Positions 27,001 through 38,398 of a stretch of DNA of 64,000 bases are shown here, one piece after another. The first letter of the stretch is position 1. Every line of letters starts with the position of its first letter. Location: the NCBI GenBank assembly GCA_014871385.1, contig CM026421.1, forward strand, positions 20,884,865 to 20,948,864, written 5' to 3'. A program made the position numbers and the translations under genes. Under the pieces are notes generated by a model. It did not search any database. It saw nothing but the letters and a program-made list of their open reading frames with translations, and was not told where the DNA came from. The stretch is from Ceratodon purpureus (Eukaryota; Streptophyta; Bryopsida; Pseudoditrichales; Ditrichaceae).

Positions 27001-27404
27001 TTCCAAATTATGAGTCAATATTCATTTTTTCTTTTCAAAAATTCCTTGAGGGTTATATCTGTGTGCATAATTATAAGTTGTGGTTTGTATCCACAATCCC
27101 GAGTGATTCCTGACCGTTGAAGCTATGCTTAAGAGAATATTTTCAATCTGATCATTTATTTTGTGCACGATTGTAGAATGGAGCATTGTTGGAGGCCATT
27201 CAAATGTGGAAGAAGAACGTGGACCGAGAGTTCGAGGGGGTGGAGGAATGCCCCATCTGCTATTCTATCATCCACACAAGCAACCACTCGCTCCCCAAAC
27301 TGGCTTGCAAGACTTGTAAACATAAGTTCCATTCCGCCTGCCTCTACAAGTGGTTCTCCACGTCTCACAAATCTACATGTCCTCTATGCCAGACTCCTTT
27401 TTGA
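18048..27404 (+). CDS. LTN1: Listerin, RING E3 ubiquitin ligase of ribosome quality control
   Basis: Seventeen exons read in phase: 18048-18106, 18284-18386, 18609-18671, 18779-18856, 19145-19236, 19664-19766, 19968-20120, 20491-20751, 20940-21346, 21630-22095, 22372-22868, 23020-23848, 24159-25838, 25962-26124, 26260-26561, 26662-26964 and 27177-27404. They total 1928 aa, the usual size for plant Listerin. The N-terminus ([18 protein letters not shown], then GFGGYVG and [19 protein letters not shown]) matches the Listerin N-domain. The middle is HEAT-type helical repeat. The last exon carries the RWD end and a C-terminal [28 protein letters not shown] and CPLC. Listerin ubiquitinates nascent chains stalled on 60S subunits in the cytosol. 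No frame damage is seen. Exon 13 is unusually long (1680 nt) among short ones. Confidence 0.96.
20205..20290 (+). repeat. T-rich low-complexity tract in an LTN1 intron
   Basis: TTTA, then TTTTTG repeats over about 85 bases within LTN1 intron 7. Its position before the acceptor at 20490 is unremarkable. Confidence 0.85.
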
Positions 27405-27631
27405 GCGATCTGTGCAAGAGCAGAAGCTACCCCAATTCCAACGACAATTTTGATCAGTTCTAGTACTGCATACGAGGCATACCTGGACATGGAATTTTTG
27501 CAGGACCTAATCCTCTCTCCACGATCACAGAACTCCAGCTCTGGATCAAATTAGTATTTTTACTGTACAGCAAGTATCCTCTTCGCTGGTTCCATACGAT
27601 CAATTCTTTGTTATAAAGCAGTGTTGTCACT

Positions 27632-27878
27632 TAATATCTCAGAGTATGATAATTACCTTCTAAAGTGCTAGAGATGTTGCTGCTGAGCACTCGGTTGTCC
27701 AATCTGACTTGCGAGCTCACTAGACTACTGTAGATTATTTTGTAGTGTGATGTTGACTCAGTAAATTTTGATTTCTAAGAAGAAATTTTTCAGTTGTGCC
27801 TGATCTGTGTACAAGGTTTCACATTAATTTGCAAGCACATGGATTTCAGTCTGATGTTGGATCAGGTGATCCACACTT
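27632..27878 (+). repeat. Copy B of the repeat at 16474-16736
   Basis: It lies about 230 bases past the LTN1 stop, the same placement as copy A relative to its gene. The core GAGCACTCGGTTGTCC and the downstream TGATCTGTGTACA are identical in both copies. Small gaps separate the matching blocks. Confidence 0.8.
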
Positions 27879-29350
27879 GCAATAAACCTTGCCCTTGTCT
27901 TAGACTGGGGTACATGTACATAAAGTGGGGATGGGCATGAGTGGATCTCTCTTCCAATCACAGGAATAGTCAAGCTTCTTTTGACCTCCAAATAGAGAAC
28001 CCTAAGTAACTTCCGTAGTGCACGTTGGACTTCTGCTTTAATACAACGATGAGCCTTCCCCTTTTTCCTCTCCTCCTTGTTTCTAATTTTAGGGGGCCTG
28101 CGTTTCTTATTTAGTAATTTGGAAATTTTAAATGGAACTAGGGACCCCGAATTAGTCTTACGAGATCTGATTAGTTAATTTTAGGTTAATTATACATTTA
28201 ATTTTTTTATCAAGAAATTAATTATAGAAGGTTTTTTGCCTCTACCAATAAGTGCACTTCTTGGAGGCCCGTCGACCTAATGATAAAGGCAAGGTTTATC
28301 GTGGAGGGTGATTCGTGGTTCAGAACAATACCAGTAACCGCAGAAACAAAGAATGTGGTGTTTTTGGAAGGCAAAACCTATGGGTTATAGTCTTTGGGTT
28401 CAAGTCTCTTTAAATTAGGATCGTTTTACAAGTTTGTCAAGTTGAGAGGCCAACCATTGAAAATCCAAACCAAGCACAGTAAAGAGTTCCTACTTTTGGG
28501 CTGGAAAATATATTAAAATAGTTTTAAATAGTTTAGTTCAAGTCTTTGGCCGGTCATAGTCTGAAGCTCCAATGTTCAAGTGCAAAGGCTAAGACCTACG
28601 AACCAAATGTTTGGAATATTTTGGAAAATTGAAATTAAAAAAAATTAAAATTAAAATTAAATTAAATTATGAGTTGCAAAACCTAATGAAGAATACTTGG
28701 AAAATTTTCAATTTAATTTTCAATTTTGAACCATCATAGTTGTAGTCCCAATGATTGTCAAAAGATTGACTAATAGAGCATGACAAGGCTTGTGGGGCAC
28801 AATCAGCCTAAGAGTCTTGTCTTCTTGTGCACATTTTATCAAAAAATTCACAACCTCTCAACTAAAGTTTGGGTTGAGTGTTTTGCTTTATCCAAGTTTT
28901 GCTCAAGAGGCCTTTACCTCGGCACCAAAATTTTCAAAAGGTCCTGGGCTCTTTTGGAGGCAAGAGCATCCCGACCTTTGGTCATATTATGAACTCATTT
29001 CGGCCAGACTTTGGATATTGCAAACAACTAAGGGCCTCTCAACCTTCGGTCACAGTCTGAAGCACCCCAAAGTGATAATTTAATGTTTTGGTTACTTCTT
29101 TTCATCTTTTCAAAGGTCATAAGGGGGACTTAGATCACAAATAAATTGCTATGTCAACAAACCGGTCCTGATGATTAAAAGCTATGCCAAAAAAGGAAAA
29201 GAACTCTCAAACGCTTGACATGTTGAACTCGGTAGCCGTGAAACCAGTGCGACAGATCATTGTTAACAACTCAATAGTGAAAATGTCTGCAGAATAAGGT
29301 GGGACATAAAGCTTTACACGTCAATTAGCAGAGCTGCATAGACACCTCAT
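27879..29350. other. Intergenic DNA with possible tRNA-like SINE traces
   Basis: No coding gene is supported. Near 28262-28290 GGCCCGTCGACCTAATGATA resembles a pol III A-box region, and GGGTTCAAGTCTC near 28399-28411 resembles a B box, about 130 bases apart. A motif like GGTCATAGTCTGAAGC recurs near 28550 and 29050, with looser versions near 28735 and 28980, suggesting a decayed repeat. These calls are weak. Confidence 0.35.
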
Positions 29351-32300
29351 TTATTTACAATCACCTTCGGTAGGATCCAGCACTGCCAACCGCCATGCTA
29401 CTGAGGAAGACGGTGTGCTCATGGCTGTACTATTTGCCGGCGGCGGATTCACCACTTGCATATTGTCAGCTTCAGCATCCTTTTCCACGCTCTCTAGCGC
29501 TACCTTCTGGTCATTTTGGTATGCAGCTAGAGACGATTGAACACGATGTGCAACAGGGTAATGCCCTTGTAGAAGGAGGACACTCAACAAGCGTCGCACC
29601 TCTTCTAGCATCCGAGAACTCACTGCCATGCCTCTAATGTACTCAACAAGACCCCATTCCTCTCCGGCACTGCACAGCAATCGCCAAACACGTCTCATTC
29701 AAAAACAAAAAAGCAGAATCCAGCAAAGAGCACAGCAAATATGACACTGGTGAATAATTTAATACCTGACTTCCAAAAGATTCAGATAGTGTGGGAAAGG
29801 GAGGAATCAGGCGGCCAATTGAAGAGGACATCAATGACACCACACGAAAAGAGCTATGAGTTCTACTAAGCATGCGTAAAGAGTATAAAAAAGTGGATAG
29901 GGGTTTTGAGACATCTAGAGAAGGGGTTGTGAAATATCCAACCTGCCAGCTCGAATTCGACCACCTTTGGCCTTTTTCTGTGATCGTGCACTATTCTTTC
30001 TCCCGCGTCCTGACCCTGTTGTCACACTGCTAGGAGCAGCAGTCCTGAAAAAAGCCCAGGTATTAGCATATAAAAAGATACAGAATACAACACTCGAGAG
30101 CATATAATTTGAAGGACAAGTAAATGTTAGAACCTCATCGGAAAATGGACCCAACTGCACTTAAAAACACATGCAGGCTATCAGGCTCCAGTAATCAAAA
30201 GCTCTAAAAGGCATTTGCACAAGCAAATAACATATTCCAATGCTTATGACCCCGGATTAAGAGAAGGGTATCAGTACATACCCATGGGTGTAGGCACTCA
30301 TACTGCTGAGGTGGCTACTGGCTTCTGAAACGGTATCGTCATCTGGCCATTCGCCGTCTTCTTCTGCTTTCAGCTTTGCTGCTAATGACACCCGCCTCTG
30401 CCTAACAGTCTGATAACGAACAAGATACTTTCTTACCTTCTCTAGACCTTCTGTAAACTCTTCAATCAAGGCGCTTGCACACTCCAAAGCAGCTGGTTCA
30501 ATGAGCGAAGTGGTAAGGTCTTCACGGGAATATAACGAAGCCACTCTGACAGCTTCCATCCACTCTCTGGCTTCTAGCAATAATCTAACCCCAGAGTCTA
30601 TGTCATGAGTATACTCTAAAGCCACACATGCAGCCTCGGCCGGCCTACCCATAGCCTGCAGTTCTTCTCCCAATTCACTTGCGAGTGATACTAATTCGGA
30701 TCGAGGGAGGTTTAGCTGTCCTGCGATGGTCATCACTCCTCGCCATAAGCCACCAGATCTATACGAATTTAAAGCTTTTTGAAGCTTGTTGCAAGAGCAA
30801 TAGGCAGCTGCAGCATCCTCAAATTTTTCTTGTTGCACAAGATGATCTCCCCACGCCTCTAAAATATCTACCCGCTTATTAGACTCTCTAAAAATATGCA
30901 ATCCAAGGGGAAATAATTCAGCGTGGTCCATCATCAGCTGTAAACACTCATTGAAGTTGGTTTCTCCTCCTTGAGCGAGGTTCTGCAGTGCGCTCTCGTA
31001 ATGGCCCAGCCTACATTAAAATAACATGGCGTCATTTCCAGGTGGGTAAATTGAATAAAATTGACCATTATGAGTAACCTTGCAGCTTCAAGTGTATACA
31101 GAAAGTACGGCAACATACTACGTAGAAACAATGTAATTAAAGCACTCTTCACGCAGACATTTTCAACAAAGCGGCAGCTGAAGAGATCTGCTCACGAAGT
31201 AGATGAATATGTAACTGTTTACATACCTTACGTCAATCTTGTACTGCATTAAATGTGATGGCATTTCCTCTAATTCCTTCAAGAGAGGAAGAAACTCTTT
31301 TGGATCTCTTTGCGCATGAGAAGCAACCATTGCCGCCAAGTGCAAGTCATACAGCCCTAGAGCTTCTTTGAATACGATTTCCGCATCTGACAACCATAGT
31401 AAGTGCTTAAGTGCAGCTTCAGCGCTCAATATGACCTTCTGCTTCGCCCCTTCGGCTGCTTGCTCAGCTGCCTCCAACTCTACAGCAACTTCACCCTGTA
31501 GCTCTGCTTCCCGCAAACTCTTGATTCGTTGCAGGGCTTCTTTTAGCTCTGGCGGTCGACTCTTCGCTAGGGTGGCGAGAATGCAAAGCTCTTTCGCGGG
31601 ACCGTCGGGGATCTCTTTCTCCACACCTAATCTCAAGGCTTTCAGAACAGTTTGCACTTTGTTGGCTGTAAGTTGGGACTTAAGCAATTCAGTTGCAGCA
31701 TCTCCAGGGCTGGGTGATTCTGGGAAAGGAGGTAATAAATTTTTATAAGTTGTATCAACAATGTTTTCCTCGTTTAAAGCGTATACTAGTTCGGTGATGT
31801 GGTTCAATCTACCCACCTGAAACAATTCCAGATCATGTGTAGCAAGTTAGAAATTTCAAAACTGCTTGCATCATTCCTAGAGTTTCTAAGCAAGAAGTAT
31901 TCCACAAAAACTGAACACTAATTCGTTAATGATAGCAAACAACAGTGACAGCCTACCTGCTTGACAAACTCAGAAGCCTTCACGCAGAAGCTTCGCCAAC
32001 CACCATAATCAACTATAACATTCAAGTTGATGTGATGCCTCCGTGTCAACCCCATGGCCTCACGAAACTGACCTTGTTTCAAAGCTTCTGCAATGGCACC
32101 TAACACAAGACCCCGAGGATATACTGTCTCCAAGTTTCCCCTGATTGTCTGCACTATTACAGCCACGTCATGACCCCCTAACGCAGTTACTAACCTGGCC
32201 CCTCTTTCCCACAAGGGTCGTACTTTTAAATTCTCCTCTTGGGCGGCCACTCCTTTTGGCTTCCTTCCACCCATAGATTCAGGCCTCATATTGACCTCTT

Positions 32301-35085
32301 GCTTGGACAGAAGATCCGAGAGGGTAGAGGGGTCGGATAAACTCACAACATGCATTGAATCTCTCTGAGTTGTGTACAAAAGATGGGACCGAGAGTCGGC
32401 TGCTGTATGAATGACAAAGCTTGTGCAATCTCTGCATAGGACGCAATGATTTAGAGCCTCCAAACCGCCTTTCTCATCAAGCCCGAGAATTATCACGTTC
32501 CCAGTACCAGATTGCAGCATGCTCATCCATGGACACGGCCGCGCAAACTTCCCAATTACAGTCCTTCCAAACTGTGAAGCCGCTTGAGATTCAGTATACA
32601 ACACCACAGAACCGTCATCCAGCTGGACAAACGCATCCGCATTTTGCTCCGAAGTAGGGGCATGGTTCTTAATTATGCTAATTACTGCCTGCTTTACAGG
32701 CGTTTCCTGCACTCCCTGTATTTGACAACCATCTGAGATAATCCCGCTAGGTTTATCGGCTACAATGTCAAGATCAACTTCCACGAGTATCTCCCGACTT
32801 CCTGGATACGTTTGCCAAAACACACCATTCTGAGTTCCTGAGAAGTTGCCAGAAATGCCAACCTTGTCGGAACCAGGTTGGACTGAGAGAGCACCTAAGA
32901 GTGCTCCTGAGCTCAACCACGTAAGATGTCGAAGCTCGCTTATGCTCTGCTTCAAATCAGAGAGCACAGAGATTGAACGCGCCGTGTGATTCTCTCCCTC
33001 AAGATCTAACCAGTCACTAAGTTTGGGTAGTGTCACCACACTCAAAGTACTGTCTGACAGACGAGCAGCTATCAAACAGCCGCGATCGATGTCCTGCAAA
33101 AAAGCCACAACTTGCACTGGCGCCTGAAAAGTGATCGAGAAGAATGACATTGGTGGAGGTACCATGGCTAGAGAGAGGGGCGAAACAAGCAAGCTGTATC
33201 CATTGATGACCAGAGCTATGCTGGAATCCAAGACTGCAGACTTCCATCCAAGTCTGAGAGTGCGAATCGTCCCACTGGCTGTCCAGCAGACGAGTTTCAT
33301 TGCATCCTCAGGGTCCCATAGAACATTCAGCTCATCCGTGCTTGGGAACCGTAACTCCTGTTTCAAATACCAATGGAAATTGCTGCAGCTCCAGATCTGA
33401 ACACCAATCCAATCTTTGGTGGTAACCACCATTGCCAGAAGCTCAGAGTTGCTATTCCACTTAAGATAACCCACGTGCATGTCCAGAGGGCCTTCGAGCT
33501 GAAATTTGTCTCGCTTAAGGCCGTTCTTCTCGAAGGACATTATGAGGGGTTGGCTTGTGCTGTGTGGTTGCATACATGAAGTAGCAATCCGGGCCCCCGA
33601 GGGACACCAAGCCATCGCCGTTTGAGAATATGGAACATTTTCTCCGGATGCGTGCAAAGTTCCAGTATCCCTCTCCCAGATCTTCAGCTGGCTTACGTCA
33701 GTGGAGACACCGCTTCCTGTGACCAGCGTTGCAAAATACTTGCCATCCCCTCGCCAGCTGAGTTGCACGCTGCCCTACATAGAACCATCAAATTTAGCAC
33801 CATCTCGATGCTTTCCAAACAGCTCCCGAAGAGCAACATCCAAACAAAAACTATACAGTCACGGAGACACATGCCAACATATCACAAAAGCAGGCTAATC
33901 CATACGTTTCAAAAGAGTGCTAAAACACAAATATGTAACACATCGCTTTACCTAGTTATATGTTTTGCAAGTATCAGTATAACACGCACGAAAGGTAACC
34001 CAAAGCGATCAAATGAGGGAGTACTTACTGCAGCAGCAAGGTCCTTGTCAAGAGAAACCTCGTACAAAAGGTCCCAGTCTTGAGTCATCACCAGCAGTTG
34101 GCCTAGTCCAGTAGCTAGAAGCAAGAGCTCACCATCAGGACTGGCTGCCATAGCCAGCAGCCCTCCCTTCAAGGAGCCCACCTCTTGAACTTCCTGACCA
34201 GAATCGCTGATCTCCACCACCTACATTTCAGAGAGTCAAAACATAGACCAACTACACAAAACCAAAAAGGGCATTCCAAGCTCAAGACCAAAGAGCTGTC
34301 CAGTTGTTGGTTGCTTGCTTACCTGCCCACTGGAACGGCCAACGACAACAGATTCGACTTCCACCCTCCATTCTATTGCAACCACCGGCCCGGCCTCCTC
34401 GTCCAAAGCAAAGATCCATTCGACCTGTTTATAAATTACACCCAAAAAAAATATGAAAATTCATTAATTTATAACATTAACCCGACACTCTTAAAGACAA
34501 ACCTGCGACAAACCCTAACTAGTGCAACGCAGCTCTGAAACCCTATTCAGCGCAAAATTTAACATTATCTCCAGCTAAATTGAAGATCATCCGCTTTCAG
34601 AAACGAAATTACGATCACTTGTCAAAGAGAAGAACAACTCAGTTTCCAAATTCAACCACATTGACATGAGAAAAAAGTCCAGAAACGGGTACAGAGAAAA
34701 TAAAAAACGCACACACGCACGTCTCAAAGAGAAAACGAAGACAATTCTTCTACAATGTGCGTATTCTTCCCGACGTTCTCACAAAAGCCCGATCGACGCT
34801 CTAGAGGTTCACACGAAGAAACACGATTGACCGAACGCTGCTCAACATCACGAACACGGTGAGAGAACTGAAGGAGGCGCCTAACGTTGCTAAAACCGAC
34901 GGGTTCAGCGAGCAGTTAATTACCTTGGACGAGGCGAGGGAGTAGCAAATCAGAGCGGACGACTGGGACGCAACGAAGAAGAGCCCATTCTCGACATCCG
35001 CAGCGGCAGCTGCGACCTGCAGCTTAGAATCATCGTCGGCCTCCACCACCCCGTGCACCTCACTGATCACCACCAAATTCCGCAT
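29351..35085 (-). CDS. ELP1: Elongator complex subunit 1 (IKI3 family)
   Basis: Eight exons on the minus strand: 34924-35085, 34323-34424, 34029-34220, 31957-33774, 31227-31816, 30282-31010, 29943-30044 and 29351-29669. They give 1337 aa in phase, the family's usual size. The N-terminal half is the WD40 double propeller (LLAMAASPDGELLLLATG, LSWRGDGKYFATL, LKIWERDTGTLHASGE). The C-terminal half is alpha-solenoid (YNACNKLQKALNSYRSGG-like TPR helices; the gene has YCSCNKLQKALNSYRSGG). A basic stretch GRGRKNSARSQKKAKGGR, typical of the tRNA-binding tail, comes before the last exon. Elongator makes the cm5U/mcm5U wobble modifications of tRNA. It shares a ~780-bp divergent upstream region with CHLM. 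The start is the first Met of the propeller frame (MRNLVVISEVHG). Confidence 0.95.
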
Positions 35086-35867
35086 CTCTCCGTCCCTCCC
35101 TCCGCACAACCCACACAACCCACTCTCACTCCCTCTCTCACACACCCCACCTCTCAACAAACCATCATCGCCACCACTCCATCCGCAACATACCAAACCC
35201 ACTCACACACTCCAGATTCACCCTAATTCGCACCCGCCCGCAGCCTTTCCCTCCCTCTAAACCTCTGCCAAAACCCTGCAAACTGCATCACTCCTCGCAG
35301 TAAGTCACGGCTTTCAATGCGCCCCATATCTCCGTTGTTTTCCTTTTTTTTTCCTATTCTACTTTCCTTTTCTGCGCTATTTTTGCATCTCCTTCGTTGA
35401 ACCAGTCTCACTTGCCTCCCATGTTCATCCACATGAACTCGACGGTGATCTTCATGTCACAGGTGATGGTCATGGTGGGCTCAACTGCCACCATGGCATC
35501 TGCGTAATCCACCATCGTCCAATGTCCATCAATCCTCATCATTCCTCAAAAGCTTCCTGTGTCTGTGATGTTTCCTCATCAAAGGATTGCTTGAGATCAC
35601 ATCAGATGTGAATTTTCTCATGAGAGTGGTTTGAAGTTGAGGTTGGGATTTGGTTTCTGTGAGGGTAGAGGTGGAGAGTTTTTTTTGTTGTGGTGAGAGA
35701 TGCGATTGGGATAAGGAAGGTGGTTTTAGATTCTTATCTCTGGATTGGGTTGTTGGAAGAGTGTGCATTGGAGGTCAGGTTTTACTGAGGTTTTGGAGTT
35801 TGGGTAGTGATTTAGAGGGTCGAGGTTGTTTTTGAGGAGGAGGATTTGAGGATAAGGAAGAGTTGGG
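35086..35867. promoter_or_regulatory. Divergent ELP1/CHLM intergenic region
   Basis: About 780 bases separate the two start codons, which face away from each other. The ELP1-proximal side is C/T-rich on the plus strand and the CHLM-proximal side G/T-rich, so each transcript has a pyrimidine-rich leader. No confident TATA box or named motif was assigned. Shared regulation is inference from layout only. Confidence 0.5.
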
Positions 35868-36953
35868 GTGGTTGTGAAGATGGTGGCGATGGCTGCTGCT
35901 GCTGCTGTGGGCACCAGCGGTGCAGCAGTGGTGTTGTCGCAGTCTGAAGTGTCGTTGAGCTCGAAGTCGGCGTTGTGCCCTGCTCTGGGGAGTTTGAGGA
36001 ACAATGTGCGTGTGGGGACGTCGAAGCGGAGCGGGGCTGCGGGTGTTCAGGTGTGTGCTGCATTGCCAATTGTGGAGCTCGCCGCGCAGACGCTGGACCA
36101 GAGTGGGCTGGCGGTGATGGAGAGCGACGGAATCACAGGGTTGCAGTTCGCAGTGGCGTCTGGGGGCGCCATCGCCGCGCTCGCGGCAGCGCTCTCGCTG
36201 GCCGACCCGGAGAAGCGGCGGCAGAAGCAGGCGGCGGAGACGGGCGGCGACGAGAAGGCTGTGGTGCGGAACTACTTCAACACCAAGGGGTTCGAGCGCT
36301 GGAACCGCATCTACGGGGAGACCGACGACGTGAACACGGTGCAGCTGGACATCCGCCAAGGCCATGCTCAGACAGTGGAGAAGGTGCTCCGCTTCGTATC
36401 AGACAGGCCTCTTGAGGGTGTCACTGTCTGCGACGCTGGCTGCGGTACCGGCAGCTTATCCATCCCGCTTGCGCTTCAAGGCGCGCAAGTGTACGCCAGC
36501 GACATCTCCTCAGCCATGGTTGACGAGGCAGCCAGGCGAGCAGAGGCCGCTCTGAAATCCAACACCAATGGCAAGCAAACCCAAACCCCGAAGTTCGAAG
36601 CTCGCGACCTGGAGTCCATCACCGGGAAGTACGACACCGTCGCGTGTTTAGATGTCTTGATCCATTACCCTCAGGACAAAGCCGGTGCCATGGTGCAGCA
36701 CTTAGCTTCACTCGCCGAGAATCGTCTGATTCTGAGCTTTGCGCCATACACGTTGTACTACAGCGTCCTCAAGAGGATTGGGGAGCTGTTTCCTGGCCCG
36801 TCCAAGGCCACCAGAGCTTACTTGCATGCCGAAGAAGATGTAGAAGCTGCTCTTAAAGAAGTCGGATGGGTTGTGAAGCGGAGAGAGATGACGGGCACCA
36901 AGTTCTACTTCTCGAGATTGCTGGAGGCAGTTCCTGCTGCGAAAGCTTCGTGA
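35868..36953 (+). CDS. CHLM: Magnesium-protoporphyrin IX O-methyltransferase, chloroplast
   Basis: A single-exon gene of 361 codons. The second Met at 35880 could equally be used. Residues 1 to about 60 are an Ala/Ser/Val-rich transit peptide. A hydrophobic stretch (GAIAALAAALSLADPEKRR) precedes the enzyme. The catalytic part carries YFNTKGFERWNRIYGETDDV, diagnostic of ChlM, then the SAM-binding motif I VCDAGCGTGSLSIPLALQGA with acidic VYASDIS, and TVACLDVLIHYPQDK. The enzyme transfers methyl from S-adenosylmethionine to the ring-III propionate of Mg-protoporphyrin IX in chlorophyll synthesis. The coding sequence is markedly GC-rich, especially the first 500 bases, unlike neighbouring intron-bearing genes. 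The lack of introns is noted but frame and motifs are intact. Confidence 0.97.
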   Translation: MVVKMVAMAAAAAVGTSGAAVVLSQSEVSLSSKSALCPALGSLRNNVRVGTSKRSGAAGVQVCAALPIVELAAQTLDQSGLAVMESDGITGLQFAVASGGAIAALAAALSLADPEKRRQKQAAETGGDEKAVVRNYFNTKGFERWNRIYGETDDVNTVQLDIRQGHAQTVEKVLRFVSDRPLEGVTVCDAGCGTGSLSIPLALQGAQVYASDISSAMVDEAARRAEAALKSNTNGKQTQTPKFEARDLESITGKYDTVACLDVLIHYPQDKAGAMVQHLASLAENRLILSFAPYTLYYSVLKRIGELFPGPSKATRAYLHAEEDVEAALKEVGWVVKRREMTGTKFYFSRLLEAVPAAKAS

Positions 36954-37750
36954 AGTGAGGCTTCTGTTTCTGTACCTGTTCTTGCATCATTCTGTAACAT
37001 TTTTCTATAACAATTTAGTAGGCAGGGGTTTCTGTTAGAGTGCTCCTCTCTTTTATATTTGGTGCTATCCTGCGAGCTTCAGCGCTAATGAGCGTTTTTG
37101 TAAGCACTGTATTGTGCAGCAATGGGGCCATGTAACGTTCTTTGACATGTTCTGGCCCAGAGTTTGATGAACTGTTAAGAATTTGCTCAGTACTAACGCA
37201 GTAGAGGGTGATGGAGTGGTCATTTCTGATAATCTTGTCCGAGTAGTGATTAGATGAGTAGCGCTCTGTGAGCCAGGATAATGTTGAATCCGCTCCATTT
37301 GACGTAATTCTCCGTGAGGAATCCTACCCTCATCGCTGTCCAGAGCTGAGTAAATTCTGGCGTTTTGGGGATTTTTTTCGTATGTGTGATGTCAGTCGAT
37401 GTTGTCATCATGGCTGAGTAGCGTATTGCTTGCTCTGTAGGACCGTATTTGGATGCATTGTTTCAATTTCTATCCTAATCCAACTGTCGTGGAGAGTTTG
37501 GGCATGCGTGTTTGTCTTTGACGTAATGACGCCTTTACCATCGTTTCTCTTATGCTTTAGCTCCTCAGGAATGGTGCGGCAGATTTAGAACTGTAACACA
37601 AAAGTGTGCAAATATCGACTGTGGTGTCTGTCAGTGTGACCATCGGAGAGTGCACTTGGGGAGGGCGTTCGAGCAGAGTCGTCCCATACGCTTTGCAGAA
37701 CTTCTAGCTAGATTTTGGATACATGTTAGCCAGGGTTCGGTAGTTGAGAT
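36954..37750. other. CHLM 3'UTR and spacer before the U2 genes
   Basis: No coding region. A plant snRNA upstream element-like GTCCCATACG begins at 37681, 70 bases before the U2 start, the position used in plant U-snRNA promoters. The -30 region (GGATACATG, 37718-37726) is only weakly TATA-like. Confidence 0.5.
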
Positions 37751-37942
37751 ATACCTTTCTCGGCCTTTTGGCTAAGATCAAGTGTAGTATCTGTTCTTAT
37801 CAGTTTAATATCTGATACGAGGGACATCGTCCCTCATGATATTAATCTAATTTTTCTCGGGTGCGAGTCCATCCGTCAGCTTGCTGCCCGGACCCGCGCG
37901 CGTCGCCTTGGTATTGCACTATCTCCTTGGCTGGCGCAGCCC
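37751..37942 (+). ncRNA. U2: U2 spliceosomal snRNA, intact copy
   Basis: The first 60 bases are the near-invariant U2 5' end: ATACCTTTCTCGGCCTTTTG, then GGCTAAGATCAAG and the branch-site-pairing GTAGTA. Stem-loop II follows (CAGTTTAATATCTGATACGA). An Sm-like AATTTTTC is at about 37849. The 3' stem-loops are GC-rich (CAGCTTGCTGCCCGG; CTTGGCTGGCGCAGCC). Length is about 192 nt, normal for plants. The 3' end is set by the last predicted stem. An upstream element-like GTCCCATACG sits at -70. It acts in the U2 snRNP, pairing with intron branch sites. Confidence 0.95.
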
Positions 37943-38398
37943 CCCCTCCCCTCCAGGAGGAACCCAAATCAAACTGAAAACCGGAATCCTTGTTGTCTCA
38001 TGTCTACAGAAATCACGTGACAGCCATATAGCCTGTCACCCTTGAACGTGAATATGTCTCTGTGGTTCCGGTCCTGGAGCTTGGTCGTCCTCTAGGTTCG
38101 TATGCAAGTAACATGAGGTACTTACATGCAGGGATGCATTAGCTCTGTCCCGTAGACAAAACAGAAGTCATTGCATTTGTTTTGGAAGCGAGTGTCACTG
38201 CTCACCACTCTTGTTGTGACATGATCACTCATGTGAGAATTATCGAGAGCAGGATATGATTGTGTGGAATGTCACTTTCACTATGCAGAGGGAGAGTTGA
38301 GCAGAGCAAGGATGTAGGTGTTATAAGTGCCATAAGGATGGAAGGCCAGAGTGAGAGGTTGAGGAAGTACAAGACGTGCGGGTTGAGTGAGATATGGT

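Noticed and set aside
28262-28411. A confident SINE call
   Set aside because: Box-like motifs exist but their spacing is not tRNA-like and no target duplication was found.
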